Below, one piece after another: positions 9,469 through 18,758 of a stretch of DNA of 42,709 nt (position 1 is its first letter; the number at the start of each line of letters is the position of its first letter). Origin of the DNA: G020354785 sp964461435 (GTDB lineage: Bacteria; Bacteroidota; Bacteroidia; Bacteroidales; UBA10428); the NCBI GenBank assembly GCA_964461435.1, contig CAYWUI010000027.1, forward strand, positions 1 through 42,709, in the 5' to 3' direction. A program made the translations under genes and the position numbers. A model generated the notes under the pieces. The model had not been told where the DNA came from and searched no databases. It saw only the letters and a list, made by a program, of their open reading frames with translations.

Positions 9469-10722
9469 TTATTTATATTCCTTTATCGGATGTACGCCCT
9501 GTTCTTTAAGGGATTTCAGACTATCGCTTTCAGCTTTATCATAATGAAGTTCAAAATAAAAGACAGATCCTATATTTAATTCGGACTCAACCCATATTTT
9601 GCCTTCCATGAGTTCTACCATCTTTTTAACTATGTATAGTCCTAGTCCTGTCCCGGGTATATTTGTATAATATTCATTATCAACACGTTCAAACCGACTG
9701 AATATCTTTTGAAGCTTATCTTCAGGAATACCCATTCCTGTGTCTTTTACATAGAACAGTATTTTATTCTCTTCATTAAATTTGTAACCGAACTCAATAA
9801 GTCCGCTACAGGTAAATTTTAATGCATTGTTCAGCAGGTTTTGCATTACCTTTCTCAGGCGACATTCATCATTTTTTATTATTATATCTTCCTTATCATT
9901 AATATTTGCATAAACAAGTTCAATTAATCCCGGTTCTTTTTTATTTATTTCTGCTTTAAATGCCAGGTACAGTTCCATAAGAATATCCCTGACCGGTACC
10001 GGTTCTTTTTTTATCTTTAGCTGGCTTGCTTCAATTCTGGAGATATCTATTATGTTATCTATCAGGTTTAAAAGTTCAAGACTGCTTCTGTTGATATAGC
10101 TTATATATTCCAGTTTGTCTTTGACCGGCAAGGTATCATCTGCCAGTAAATTTGTAAACCCGATAATTGCATTCATGGGAGTTCTTATTTCGTGTGATAA
10201 ATTGGCAAAGAAGGAAGATATAAGCTTATCGGATTCTTCGGATTTTGTTTTTAATGTCCGGGATTTTATTTCCAGTTGCTTCAGTGCTTCTTTAAATAAC
10301 TGGCATTTTTCTTTTTCATATTCAAGCCTCTTCTTATTTTCATACAGACATATGTAAGTTTTAATTTTACTGGTAAGGATACATAATTTAACAGGTTTTG
10401 TTAGATAATCGACCATTACCGTGTCACTATCTGCGGCCGGATAATTTTCCCCTGGCTCGTTATCAGTAAGGAAAATTACAGGGAGTGATTTGGTTCTTTC
10501 GGATTGGCGTATTAGTTTCAGGATTTTGCAACATTCATCTGCTGAAAGTTGAGTGTCTATTACAGCCGCTGCAAAGTCATGCTCTGCTGTAGCATTAAGT
10601 GCTTCATCGATTGAATTTACCAGGATTATTTCTGCACTGCAATTATTTGAAATATCGTCAAAAGCAAATGAATCCCCTGACTTATTTGTTATAATCAGTA
10701 CTTTTTTGACGATCTTCATCAT
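9469..10722 (-). CDS. histidine kinase with N-terminal, possibly inactive receiver
   Basis: 417 residues. A receiver-like domain spans about 6-125, with the candidate phosphoacceptor D56 (AVIDTQLS) and K109 (LTKP). The acidic pair that normally ends strand 1 is replaced by IITNKSG, so metal binding and phosphorylation are doubtful. A coiled coil (about 128-170) leads to the HisKA H-box LSHEIRTPMN with H177. The HATPase domain has NLLNNALKF, DTGMGIP and GTGLGL. There is no membrane segment, so it is a soluble kinase. No response regulator is adjacent. The first two codons are both ATG. Confidence 0.88.
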   Translation of the reverse strand: MMKIVKKVLIITNKSGDSFAFDDISNNCSAEIILVNSIDEALNATAEHDFAAAVIDTQLSADECCKILKLIRQSERTKSLPVIFLTDNEPGENYPAADSDTVMVDYLTKPVKLCILTSKIKTYICLYENKKRLEYEKEKCQLFKEALKQLEIKSRTLKTKSEESDKLISSFFANLSHEIRTPMNAIIGFTNLLADDTLPVKDKLEYISYINRSSLELLNLIDNIIDISRIEASQLKIKKEPVPVRDILMELYLAFKAEINKKEPGLIELVYANINDKEDIIIKNDECRLRKVMQNLLNNALKFTCSGLIEFGYKFNEENKILFYVKDTGMGIPEDKLQKIFSRFERVDNEYYTNIPGTGLGLYIVKKMVELMEGKIWVESELNIGSVFYFELHYDKAESDSLKSLKEQGVHPIKEYK

Positions 10723-10783
10723 ATTAATCTACTTAAAAACTAAGTATATTATTAATTGGCATGATGAGATAAAACAGCGCTTT

Positions 10784-10810
10784 TAAGTAATAATCGATGC
10801 TTATTACTTA
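10784..10810. repeat. 10-bp inverted repeat at border of atypical segment
   Basis: TAAGTAATAA (10784-10793) is perfectly repeated in inverse at 10801-10810 around the loop TCGATGC. It lies 62 bases upstream of the kinase start and directly before the atypical segment. No T run follows. It may be an operator or belong to the mobile-element boundary. Confidence 0.5.
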
Positions 10811-11067
10811 TCAGGAGTCTGTCCACTTATAGTTGGTTCGATATATGTTGATAGTAAAATTAATGCTGATACTTATATAAATCAATTAACAGGGGGTGAC
10901 ATGCGTTACTATGCAGGGGTGATTTGGATCATCACCTGGTTTTCCAGCGCTAAAGCTTCGGAGGACAAGCCCGCCTGTGCCAGGTTATTAACCATATTGT
11001 TACCCTTTGACCGGGAGTTTTAATCAATGTTAACTTAGGGCCAGCTTGCATGATCCTTGATAAATTT
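10811..11067. mobile_element. suspected edge of a repetitive mobile element, truncated by the gap
   Basis: This 257-base stretch is GC-richer than its surroundings, especially after 10890, and runs straight into the N gap. That pattern is typical of a multicopy insertion element that broke the assembly. It contains short structured segments, for example a bulged stem CAGG(GG)TGAT / ATCACCTG (10914-10938) and the palindrome GGTTATTAACC (10983-10993). On the minus strand a frame is open from the gap edge and ends FIKDHASWP-stop, which could be the C-terminus of a transposase. A 28-codon ORF (10909-10995, minus) follows. No family can be assigned from sequence alone; an IS110/IS1111-type noncoding end with a guide RNA is one untested possibility. 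Confidence 0.4.
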
Positions 11068-11167
11068 NNNNNNNNNNNNNNNNNNNNNNNNNNNNNNNNN
11101 NNNNNNNNNNNNNNNNNNNNNNNNNNNNNNNNNNNNNNNNNNNNNNNNNNNNNNNNNNNNNNNNNNN
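11068..11167. other. assembly gap, 100 N
   Basis: Exactly 100 N, the usual placeholder for a scaffold gap of unknown size. Any gene content between the kinase side and the transporter side is hidden. Confidence 0.99.
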
Positions 11168-11216
11168 TTGATGATGAATAATTTTATTCAAAATATCAGA
11201 ATAAATAAATGGAATA

Positions 11217-12476
11217 ATGTTTAAAATATTTATAAATATAGACCGTAAAAATTACAAACCCAGGTATGGCGGATTAGACATTTTTAAATTTATTGGGCCG
11301 GGTCTGCTCGTTACGGTTGGATTTATAGATCCCGGGAACTGGGCATCGAATCTGGCAGCTGGCGCCAATTACGGATACGCTCTTCTATGGATGGTTACCC
11401 TATCTACTCTTATGTTAATATTATTGCAACATAATGTTGCTCATTTAGGTATTGCTACAGGGCTTTGCCTTTCAGAAGCCACGACAATATATATTAAACC
11501 CCGTTACTCAAAGATTCTGATCTCATCGGCAATGCTGGCATCCATATCAACTTCGTTAGCAGAGATCCTGGGAGGGGCCATTGCCCTCAATATGTTATTT
11601 GCCATACCGGTCAGGGCTGGAGCCCTTTTAGTTACCGTTTTTGTAATGATTATGCTGTATACTAATTCTTACAGGATAATGGAGAAATGGATTATCGCTT
11701 TTGTTTCGGTTATTGGTTTGTCTTTCTTATATGAGCTTTCCCTGGTCAATATAGACTGGAATAATGCTATTACCGGTTGGGTTGTACCATCGTTTCCTAA
11801 AGGTTCCATGATTATTATTATGAGTGTTTTAGGTGCTGTAGTGATGCCTCACAATTTGTTTTTGCATTCTGAAATAATTCAAAGCAGACAATGGAATTTG
11901 AAAGATGAAAAAATCAAAAAAAAGCAATTGAATTACGAATTTCTTGATACACTTTTCTCTATGATTGTTGGCTGGGCTATCAATAGCGCCATGATTCTTT
12001 TGGCCGCTGCAACTTTTTTTAGAACAAGAACCCCTGTATCTGAACTTGAGCAGGCTAAACAGCTTTTAGCTCCGTTACTGGGTGATCATGCAGCAATTGT
12101 TTTTGCTATAGCTCTTTTATTTTCAGGTATTGCTTCCACCATAACTTCAGGAATGGCTGCAGGAACTATTTTTGCAGGGATGTATAAGGAGCCCTACGAT
12201 ATTAAAGATAATCATACCAGGATCGGTGTAGCTATATCCCTTGTACTAGCACTAGTAATTATATTCCTGATAACTAATCCTTTTCAGGGGCTCATAATAT
12301 CGCAGATGATTCTAAGTATTCAGTTGCCATTCACTATTTTTCTGCAGGTTTATTTAACATCTTCTGCCAGGGTAATGGGCAAGTACAAGAATTCCAATTT
12401 ATCAAAAATTACCCTTTATGCTCTTGGCGTGATAGTAACTGTACTAAATATCGCCCTGTTTGTCAGTATGTTTTAG
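11217..12476 (+). CDS. mntH: NRAMP-family divalent metal transporter
   Basis: 419 residues, nearly all hydrophobic with about 11 membrane helices. The first helix contains the NRAMP metal-binding DPGNW (GFIDPGNW), and the sixth has VVMPHNLFLHS, so both halves of the Mn/Fe-coordinating site (Asp, Asn, Met) are present. These proteins import Mn2+ or Fe2+ with protons across the inner membrane. The N-terminal 20 residues are polar and basic. The gene starts 49 bases after the assembly gap, so its regulatory region may be cut off. It is convergent with the tRNA-Cys/ald block. The family is certain; metal preference is inferred. Confidence 0.93.
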   Translation: MFKIFINIDRKNYKPRYGGLDIFKFIGPGLLVTVGFIDPGNWASNLAAGANYGYALLWMVTLSTLMLILLQHNVAHLGIATGLCLSEATTIYIKPRYSKILISSAMLASISTSLAEILGGAIALNMLFAIPVRAGALLVTVFVMIMLYTNSYRIMEKWIIAFVSVIGLSFLYELSLVNIDWNNAITGWVVPSFPKGSMIIIMSVLGAVVMPHNLFLHSEIIQSRQWNLKDEKIKKKQLNYEFLDTLFSMIVGWAINSAMILLAAATFFRTRTPVSELEQAKQLLAPLLGDHAAIVFAIALLFSGIASTITSGMAAGTIFAGMYKEPYDIKDNHTRIGVAISLVLALVIIFLITNPFQGLIISQMILSIQLPFTIFLQVYLTSSARVMGKYKNSNLSKITLYALGVIVTVLNIALFVSMF

Positions 12477-12499
12477 GACAGGCCAAGGCGTAGGAGGAG

Positions 12500-12570
12500 A
12501 GGTTCCGAGCGGAATCGAACCGCTGTACATGGTTTTGCAGACCATTGCCTAGCCACTCGGCCACGGAACC
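12500..12570 (-). tRNA. tRNA-Cys (GCA)
   Basis: 71 bases. The acceptor stem GGTTCCG pairs with CGGAACC, the D arm is GCCGAGTGGC, the anticodon loop CTGCAAA carries GCA, and the T arm contains GGTTCGATTCC. The discriminator is U73, the cysteine identity base. CCA is not encoded. It lies 54 bases downstream of ald on the same strand. Confidence 0.97.
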
Positions 12571-12624
12571 CGTTAAATTTTAGCGAGCAAATATAAAATT
12601 AAGAAATAAGATTTACAAATAACA

Positions 12625-13848
12625 TCAAAACGCAGCCATTAGCAGATCAATATCTTTTGAAGGCAGCTCAAAGCGATTGCCTATATATTCGTTTGTAAGA
12701 ATGCCGTTATAGATATAAACGCCGTGACGCACTCCAAGATCAGCCTTCAAAAAGGGCTTGATCCCTCCCGAGTTACCCATGTTAACGAGTATGGGAGATA
12801 ATATGTTGCTAAGGGCTATAGATGCGGTTCTTGCTACTTTTGACGGCAAATTGGCAATACTATAATGAATAACGTCATGTTTGGTATAAGCAGGATCTGA
12901 ATATGCGCGGAATTCCGAAGTCTCTATACAGCCCCCCTGGTCAATGCTTATATCAATAATTATAGATCCTTTTTTCATCTCCTTAACCATATCTTCGGTA
13001 ATAAAATATCGTGGTCCCTTATCCCATAAATTAATTGCACCAATGAGCACATCTGCAGATTTTAATGTTCTTTTTAAAACCTGCGGGTGAAAAATTGAGG
13101 TGAAGATTCTTTGTCCCAGGTTTTTCTGGAGGTCTTCCAGTTTATATGGGGAGTTGTCAAATACCTTTACAATGGCTCCGAATCCGAGGGCAGCCCGTGC
13201 AGCATATTCTGCTGCCGTACCTGCTCCTAATATCACTACTTCGGTAGGGGTGATACCGGAAATACCTCCAAGCATAACTCCTTTGCCCCCGTCAATATTA
13301 CTTAAATATTCACCTGCAATTATAATTGCCGTGTTCCCTGCTATGGCCCTCATTGATTCCAGAACGGGAAAACAGTTAAATTCATTCTTCATGTGTTCAA
13401 AAGCGATAGCTGTCACTTTTTTATCCATCATATTTATTATATATTCCCTGTTCTGATTATTCATCTGAAGGGATGTAATAATAAGCTGATCACCTTTGAG
13501 CAATTTTATTTCTTCATCACTGAGCGGTGCCACTTTTAGTAATATGTCGGCATTCATAACCTGCTTTTTATTCTCAATAATATATCCTCCGCACTCACTA
13601 TATTCATTGTCTGAATAACGTGCTCCTTCACCTGCTTTTGATTCCATTAAAACATCATGACCATTATTGACAAGTACTTCAACTGCTTCAGGAGTCAGGG
13701 CAACCCTGCGTTCGACATTATGATCATCTTTAGGGATGCCTATAATTATTTTTTTATGCTTTTTGCCTATTTCCAGCATTTCTTCCTGCGGCAAAATACC
13801 GCCATACATAAGAGGTACATTGGAGGAGTCGGGTTTCTGTTTAACCAT
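12625..13848 (-). CDS. ald: alanine dehydrogenase / PNT-family oxidoreductase
   Basis: 407 residues, longer than typical Ald (about 370) through an N-terminal extension of some 30 residues. The substrate half has IGIPKD...ERRVALTPEAV and the conserved Lys in LKVAP. Next come AFEHM (His) and ESMRAIAGN. The NAD-binding half has VILGAGTAAEYAARAALG. The enzyme would interconvert L-alanine with pyruvate and ammonium using NAD. It is the last protein gene after porW-porX-tsaE on the same strand; this neighbour order seems common in Bacteroidota. A weak -7 box (13921-13928) could give separate transcription. Transhydrogenase alpha subunits are related, but no beta subunit is present. Confidence 0.88.
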   Translation of the reverse strand: MVKQKPDSSNVPLMYGGILPQEEMLEIGKKHKKIIIGIPKDDHNVERRVALTPEAVEVLVNNGHDVLMESKAGEGARYSDNEYSECGGYIIENKKQVMNADILLKVAPLSDEEIKLLKGDQLIITSLQMNNQNREYIINMMDKKVTAIAFEHMKNEFNCFPVLESMRAIAGNTAIIIAGEYLSNIDGGKGVMLGGISGITPTEVVILGAGTAAEYAARAALGFGAIVKVFDNSPYKLEDLQKNLGQRIFTSIFHPQVLKRTLKSADVLIGAINLWDKGPRYFITEDMVKEMKKGSIIIDISIDQGGCIETSEFRAYSDPAYTKHDVIHYSIANLPSKVARTASIALSNILSPILVNMGNSGGIKPFLKADLGVRHGVYIYNGILTNEYIGNRFELPSKDIDLLMAAF

Positions 13849-13920
13849 TTGGCTTAATCTTTAATAAATTAATATAAAGCAATTATGCTAAGATAATTTA
13901 AAAAGCAATGTTAAAATTAA

Positions 13921-13928
13921 CAAAATTA
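13921..13928 (-). promoter_or_regulatory. possible -7 box for ald
   Basis: Minus strand TAATTTTG fits TAnnTTTG, 72 bases before the ald ATG. There is no -33 element, and the AT-rich context makes a chance match plausible. Confidence 0.25.
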
Positions 13929-13975
13929 AAAATTAGTCAGAATAATGGAAAGACTGTAAGATGTATTTGAGGGAC

Positions 13976-14395
13976 CTATATATGAATTTTTAAGAGTCTT
14001 TTGCTGGTATCAACCTCTTCAATATTCACTTTGACAATATTATCCGTAAGGATATTTTCAGCCATCTCAGGCCATTCAATAAAGCAATAAACATCTTCAT
14101 ACAGATAATCTTCAATTCCCAGTGCCAGCAGCTCATCCTCACTCTTAATCCTATAAAAATCAAGATGATATAACATGTCACCGTTGATTGTTTTATATTC
14201 ATTAATAATAGTGAAAGTCGGACTGTTTATAACATCAATGGCTCCTAATTCCCTGCAAAGAGCTATTATAAATGTAGTTTTACCCGCACCCATTTTTCCA
14301 TAAAAGGCAAATTTTTTATAGCCCCTGGTTTTTTGAAGGAACTGCTTTGCCGTTTCAGAGATCTTCTTAACGTTATAGAGCTTGAGAGTGATCAT
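13976..14395 (-). CDS. tsaE: tRNA t6A biosynthesis ATPase TsaE
   Basis: 139 residues, the normal size for TsaE. Walker A GKMGAGKTT lies near residue 33, followed by SPTFTIINEY, LYHLDFYRI and the family signature CFIEWPE. TsaE works with TsaB and TsaD to make N6-threonylcarbamoyladenosine at position 37 of ANN-decoding tRNAs; it is cytoplasmic. tsaB and tsaD are not in this window. It sits 49 bases downstream of porX and is probably co-transcribed with it. Confidence 0.95.
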   Translation of the reverse strand: MITLKLYNVKKISETAKQFLQKTRGYKKFAFYGKMGAGKTTFIIALCRELGAIDVINSPTFTIINEYKTINGDMLYHLDFYRIKSEDELLALGIEDYLYEDVYCFIEWPEMAENILTDNIVKVNIEEVDTSKRLLKIHI

Positions 14396-14444
14396 CCGGT
14401 TTTATAAGTGACAATATATTAGTTGGTATCAGCTATTTTACAGG

Positions 14445-15998
14445 CTACTTTGAAATTAACCTTACGACAGGTACCAGCATTTCTTCCATTGATATGCCCC
14501 CATGCTGATATGTATTTTTATAATAATTTGCATAGTAATTATAATTCTTGGGATAAACAAAATAATTAGAATTTGTAGCAAAAATGAATTTTGAACTTAC
14601 GTTTGATTTGGGCAGGTGCGCATAATGCGGGTCTTTTATCTCAAATACATCCCGCGGATCATAATTCAGATTCCTTCCTATTTTGTACCTTAAGTTTACG
14701 GAAGCTTTCCTGTCACCTATTACCTTAACCGGATTATTAACTCTTAATGTGCCGTGATCGGTAGTAAAAATAACTTTTAAATTTTTATCGGCAAGAAGCT
14801 TTATCAGATCAAACAAATGGGAATGATTAAACCATGATAAAGTAAGTGAGCGGTAAGCCGAATCATTAACCGCAAGTTCACGAATTATGTTCATCTCGGT
14901 ATTGGCATGAGACAGGAAGTCCACAAAGTTGTATACAATGACAATAAGATCATTGGTGAGAATATTTGAAAAGCTATCCACAAGCTTCTTACCTGTTCGC
15001 GAGTTACTAACCTTTGCGTAAAAGAACCTGTATTTTTTCCCCAGCCTGGCAAGCTGTTTACGCAGTAACTCTTCTTCATTATAATTTTTCGCTCCTTCCT
15101 CATCGTCGTTTAGCCAGAGGTCAGGATTTAATTTCTGGATTTCCAGGGGCATTAGTCCCGCAAACATTGCATTGCGCGCATATTGGGTAGCCGTAGGGAG
15201 AATACTGCAAAATATTTCATCACTCTCGGTAACAAAGTAATCATTAATAGTGGGATATATTGTTTTCCACTGGTCATACCTGAGATTATCTATAACAACA
15301 ACTATTACTTTGTTATTCTCATCTACCAGGGGGAACACTTTTTCTTTAAAAACATTGGGAGACAGCAAAGGCTGTTCATGCTGCTTTTCATTGAACCATG
15401 ATATATAATTCAGCTTGATAAATTTGCCGAATTTCAGATCTGCGCCGGCTTTTTGCATATTAAATATATCATTCATCCCGCCGTCAATTGATTTTTCAAG
15501 CTCCAGTTCCCAGTAAATGATCTTTTTATAAATCTCTATCCAGTCATTAAATGTCATGGCATTATCTACCTGCATGCCAATATTGGAAAACTCCGATCTG
15601 TAGGCCGATGTCGTTTCTTTGGTTATCAGTTGTTTGGTTTCAATATTCTTCTTTATTGTCAGCAGGATCTGATTTGGATTCACAGGCTTAATCAGGTAAT
15701 CTGCTATTTTCGAACCAATAGCCGCATCCATAATATTTTCTTCTTCACTTTTTGTTATCATCACTACGGGCAGGTTCGAACTATGGCTTTTAATTATATT
15801 TAAAGTTTCAATGCCACTGAGTCCGGGCATATGCTCATCAAGAAATACAAGGTCGAAATGGTGGCTCCTGACCAAATCAATAGCCGTATCACCATTGCTG
15901 GCAGTCATCACCTGGTAACCTTTTTCTTCAAGAAAAAGGATATAAGGTTTTAATAAATCAATCTCATCATCTGTCCACAATATTCTAATTTTCTTCAT
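14445..15998 (-). CDS. porX: T9SS regulator PorX: receiver plus PglZ domain
   Basis: 517 residues from the ATG at 15998, beginning MKKIRILWTDDEIDL, which matches the length of known PorX (about 518). A longer frame to 16055 would run into porW and is rejected. The receiver (1-120) has the DD pair, phosphoacceptor D54 in VFLDEHMPG and a KPVN lysine. The rest is a PglZ/alkaline-phosphatase-like domain with metal-site motifs VVVIDNLRYDQW, LPTATQYAR, FTTDHGT and YQHGGISME. In Porphyromonas gingivalis PorX acts with the kinase PorY and sigma factor SigP to control T9SS genes, and its PglZ domain has phosphodiesterase activity. It lies 19 bases downstream of porW. No PorY-like gene is seen here. 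Confidence 0.96.
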   Translation of the reverse strand: MKKIRILWTDDEIDLLKPYILFLEEKGYQVMTASNGDTAIDLVRSHHFDLVFLDEHMPGLSGIETLNIIKSHSSNLPVVMITKSEEENIMDAAIGSKIADYLIKPVNPNQILLTIKKNIETKQLITKETTSAYRSEFSNIGMQVDNAMTFNDWIEIYKKIIYWELELEKSIDGGMNDIFNMQKAGADLKFGKFIKLNYISWFNEKQHEQPLLSPNVFKEKVFPLVDENNKVIVVVIDNLRYDQWKTIYPTINDYFVTESDEIFCSILPTATQYARNAMFAGLMPLEIQKLNPDLWLNDDEEGAKNYNEEELLRKQLARLGKKYRFFYAKVSNSRTGKKLVDSFSNILTNDLIVIVYNFVDFLSHANTEMNIIRELAVNDSAYRSLTLSWFNHSHLFDLIKLLADKNLKVIFTTDHGTLRVNNPVKVIGDRKASVNLRYKIGRNLNYDPRDVFEIKDPHYAHLPKSNVSSKFIFATNSNYFVYPKNYNYYANYYKNTYQHGGISMEEMLVPVVRLISK

Positions 15999-16017
15999 AG
16001 CATGAAAATGAGAACTT

Positions 16018-18675
16018 TTAGTAATATTCATTAAAAAACTTGAGATACCGGTCAACAGATTTATCAGTTTTCAAAATATTTAAATTAGCAGCAGAAATTA
16101 CCATTTTTTGTACTTTCCTTTCATCGACATCTTTTAAAATGGATTTATCAGAAGATGCCTTATTGTAATAATCCAGTGATTCGGCCTTATTCTTAAATGA
16201 CCTGACTGTAATTATATTCTGACTGCCATTTATCAGGCTGCTTTCAGCCCTTAAATTCAGTTCGTCAAAATTATCAAGATTAAAGTTTATTATATTAAAT
16301 AATAACTGGTTGAGATAGGTTTTGTCAGTTAACACAAATGCAAAAAGATGCTCGGTATTCTCCTCATATTTATAAAGAGCTATTGCCATTTCCTTTTCTT
16401 CTTCTTCTTTCAGATCAGGATGTTCCTTATCGAGAAAGGCAATAATATTTTTTGCATTTTCTGCAACCTCTGTCATAGGGTAAGATGACACGATATGATA
16501 CAATGTTTCTTTGAAAGTTTTAATATCTCTTGTTCTGCCGATAGACAGTGCCCTAAGATAGTCAAATTGAGGTGTCAGTCTATTATCCGGGTACGTTTTC
16601 AGGGCATATTCCGTTTTTTGAATAACATCATTATATTGCTTTCTCAGATATTTGTTGTATGTCTCGATATAATAGTCATGTACTTGATTTTGTTCTGCTT
16701 CAAGTTCTTTAAGATAGTCCGGATTTGCTAATAATTTGGCGTATGTGCTATTAGGAAACTGGCTGATGATTTTGTTTTTATATGTCTCGACCATAGCCTT
16801 ATTGTTGATCTTAACATAAGTATCATACAGGTAATAATAGGATGACAGCAAATATTCCGTATTCGGATATCTTTTGATAAGTTCTTTAAATGACTCAATT
16901 GATCTTTCATAGTCCTTGAGTTCATTTTTGTAGATCATCCCCATATTATACAATGCATTCTCAATGCGTTTATCAGAAATTACAAGCATTGAATCTGTCA
17001 GCGGAATATTTTTCAGATAGAAATCTCTTGATTTATTGCTGAGGGCTTTATGATTTTTTAATTCTTCGTCTTTCACAAAGTTTGTTTCTTCGGTGCCAAC
17101 ACTTTCGCCAAAGCTTACTACATTTTTATTTGCCCGTCTCCAGTTATCTTCAAGCTTTCTGTTTCCCCATTTGAGCTTAAACTCTTTATATCCCAGGCCT
17201 CTCGCGGTCTCGTTATAAAAGTACCATTTTACTCCTTCTGAAAAGCCTTGTTGTCCTGTTTTCCTGTTTAATTCCATATTGTATCCGAACTGCTTGTCAA
17301 GTGCCTCTTCCTGCTTTCGTATTATCTCTTCATGTTCTTTCTTTCTGACATCTTCGATTAGTTTATCAATATAATCAAGCAGTTCATTTTTTGGCAGCTT
17401 TGCCAGTCTTTGTACACTATCTTCAAGGTTAACAGTATTGATTTCCTTAACCAGCATAGTCAGACTTTTGGATTTTGTATAGATTATATCATAGCCAGGG
17501 TAATCCGTTTTCAGCAGGGCAACGGCACTATCGTAATATGCCTGGGCATAAACATATTCAGGCATTTCATAATAGAGGTCGGCAAGGGTAAGGTAAGAAC
17601 GGGCTTTCTGGGTTACATTATTAACATTATGCTGAACTGAATTTTTGTACTGCTTTATAGCTTTTGAGACATTTCCCTCTTTGTAGGCAATATTTCCCAG
17701 GGCATAATAAATCTGGTCCTTGTATTCTGCATTTTTATCATCTTTAAGCATCCTGTGAAGCTGTCCTTCAATTTCTCTCACCGATCCGTATCCCTTTTCA
17801 TATGCCAGAGCACGGTTGATCCTTGCGTTAAATGTCATTTCATAGGGAGGGTTCATTTTTATAACCTTGCTGTATAAACCGGAGGCCTTTTTTGTCAACC
17901 CTGTCTTTTCATATAATTGGGCAAGAATAAAGGTATACCGTATCCTGGGTTTCTTCTTATGTACTTGATTTTTTGCTTTTTCCAGGTAAGCTATTGCACT
18001 TGAGAGGTTGTTCTGTTTAAGATAATAATCAGCATATATAGTGTAAAAATCTACTTTTAACCGTTTTGGCAAATTTTCGTCATTTTCGAGCGTCGTCAGA
18101 ATTTCTTCCGAGTTTTTATATTCACCCGTTTCATTATATATGCGGGCAAGCCATATGTTTGCATCATAAGTGATCGGTTCATCTTTAAACTCGTTATTAA
18201 TAAACCTGAATGTCTCTTCGGCAAGCTTAAAATTATGTTCATGGAAATAGGCCTTGCCCATCAACAGGTAATTATCGTCAACCCATTTATTAAATTCCTT
18301 CTTGTTATAAAATATCCTTTTCTTTTGTGATAGTGCGGTATTATCCTTTAATTTCGGCTTGACAGTAATTGAATGCAGGGCTATAAGTTTTGTACCCTTC
18401 TTAATTGTCCTGTCCATATCTGGTGATACAGTTTTAGCCAGTTCTTTATCACAATATGTAAAAACAGGTAATATTTCAGTATAATCATCTTTAAAGGAAT
18501 TGTCTATCTTTTTCAGTCCTTTTTGAAAACTGACATTCCCGTTGAACAGTATATTATACCTGGCAGTGATATTGTGGTATGTACGTGTTATAACCGTATT
18601 TTTCTGTGTACTACAGCCGGCAAGTAAAACAACAGATATCAATAACCAGGTTATGTTTGTATCTTTCCTTAGCAT
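16018..18675 (-). CDS. porW: T9SS-associated TPR lipoprotein PorW/SprE
   Basis: 885 residues. The N-terminus is a lipoprotein signal with lipobox LAGC (Cys21), so the protein is anchored to a membrane, probably the outer membrane facing the periplasm. Most of the chain is tetratricopeptide-like helical repeats, for example AKAYFHEHNFKLAEETF, AIAYLEKAKNQ and ALGNIAYKEGNVSKAIKQY. A KEHEEIIRKQEEAL coiled region lies near the middle. PorW (P. gingivalis) and SprE (Flavobacterium) are needed for type IX secretion and gliding and are thought to link the trans-envelope complex to outer parts. Position directly ahead of porX supports the call. Confidence 0.93.
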   Translation of the reverse strand: MLRKDTNITWLLISVVLLAGCSTQKNTVITRTYHNITARYNILFNGNVSFQKGLKKIDNSFKDDYTEILPVFTYCDKELAKTVSPDMDRTIKKGTKLIALHSITVKPKLKDNTALSQKKRIFYNKKEFNKWVDDNYLLMGKAYFHEHNFKLAEETFRFINNEFKDEPITYDANIWLARIYNETGEYKNSEEILTTLENDENLPKRLKVDFYTIYADYYLKQNNLSSAIAYLEKAKNQVHKKKPRIRYTFILAQLYEKTGLTKKASGLYSKVIKMNPPYEMTFNARINRALAYEKGYGSVREIEGQLHRMLKDDKNAEYKDQIYYALGNIAYKEGNVSKAIKQYKNSVQHNVNNVTQKARSYLTLADLYYEMPEYVYAQAYYDSAVALLKTDYPGYDIIYTKSKSLTMLVKEINTVNLEDSVQRLAKLPKNELLDYIDKLIEDVRKKEHEEIIRKQEEALDKQFGYNMELNRKTGQQGFSEGVKWYFYNETARGLGYKEFKLKWGNRKLEDNWRRANKNVVSFGESVGTEETNFVKDEELKNHKALSNKSRDFYLKNIPLTDSMLVISDKRIENALYNMGMIYKNELKDYERSIESFKELIKRYPNTEYLLSSYYYLYDTYVKINNKAMVETYKNKIISQFPNSTYAKLLANPDYLKELEAEQNQVHDYYIETYNKYLRKQYNDVIQKTEYALKTYPDNRLTPQFDYLRALSIGRTRDIKTFKETLYHIVSSYPMTEVAENAKNIIAFLDKEHPDLKEEEEKEMAIALYKYEENTEHLFAFVLTDKTYLNQLLFNIINFNLDNFDELNLRAESSLINGSQNIITVRSFKNKAESLDYYNKASSDKSILKDVDERKVQKMVISAANLNILKTDKSVDRYLKFFNEYY

Positions 18676-18758
18676 CAGTTACAACTATGGTTTAATATTA
18701 ACTGAAAATTAATTAACATATTTTATCAGGCATATATTTTATTACTAAATTTTCTTAA

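Noticed and set aside
10909..10995. 28-codon minus-strand ORF in the atypical segment
   Set aside because: Composition looks protein-like, but it is too short and unmatched to call a gene; kept as part of the suspected mobile-element edge.
15999..16055. Longer PorX reading from 16055
   Set aside because: It overlaps the end of porW and adds residues before the canonical MKKIRILWTDDE start; the shorter form matches known PorX length.
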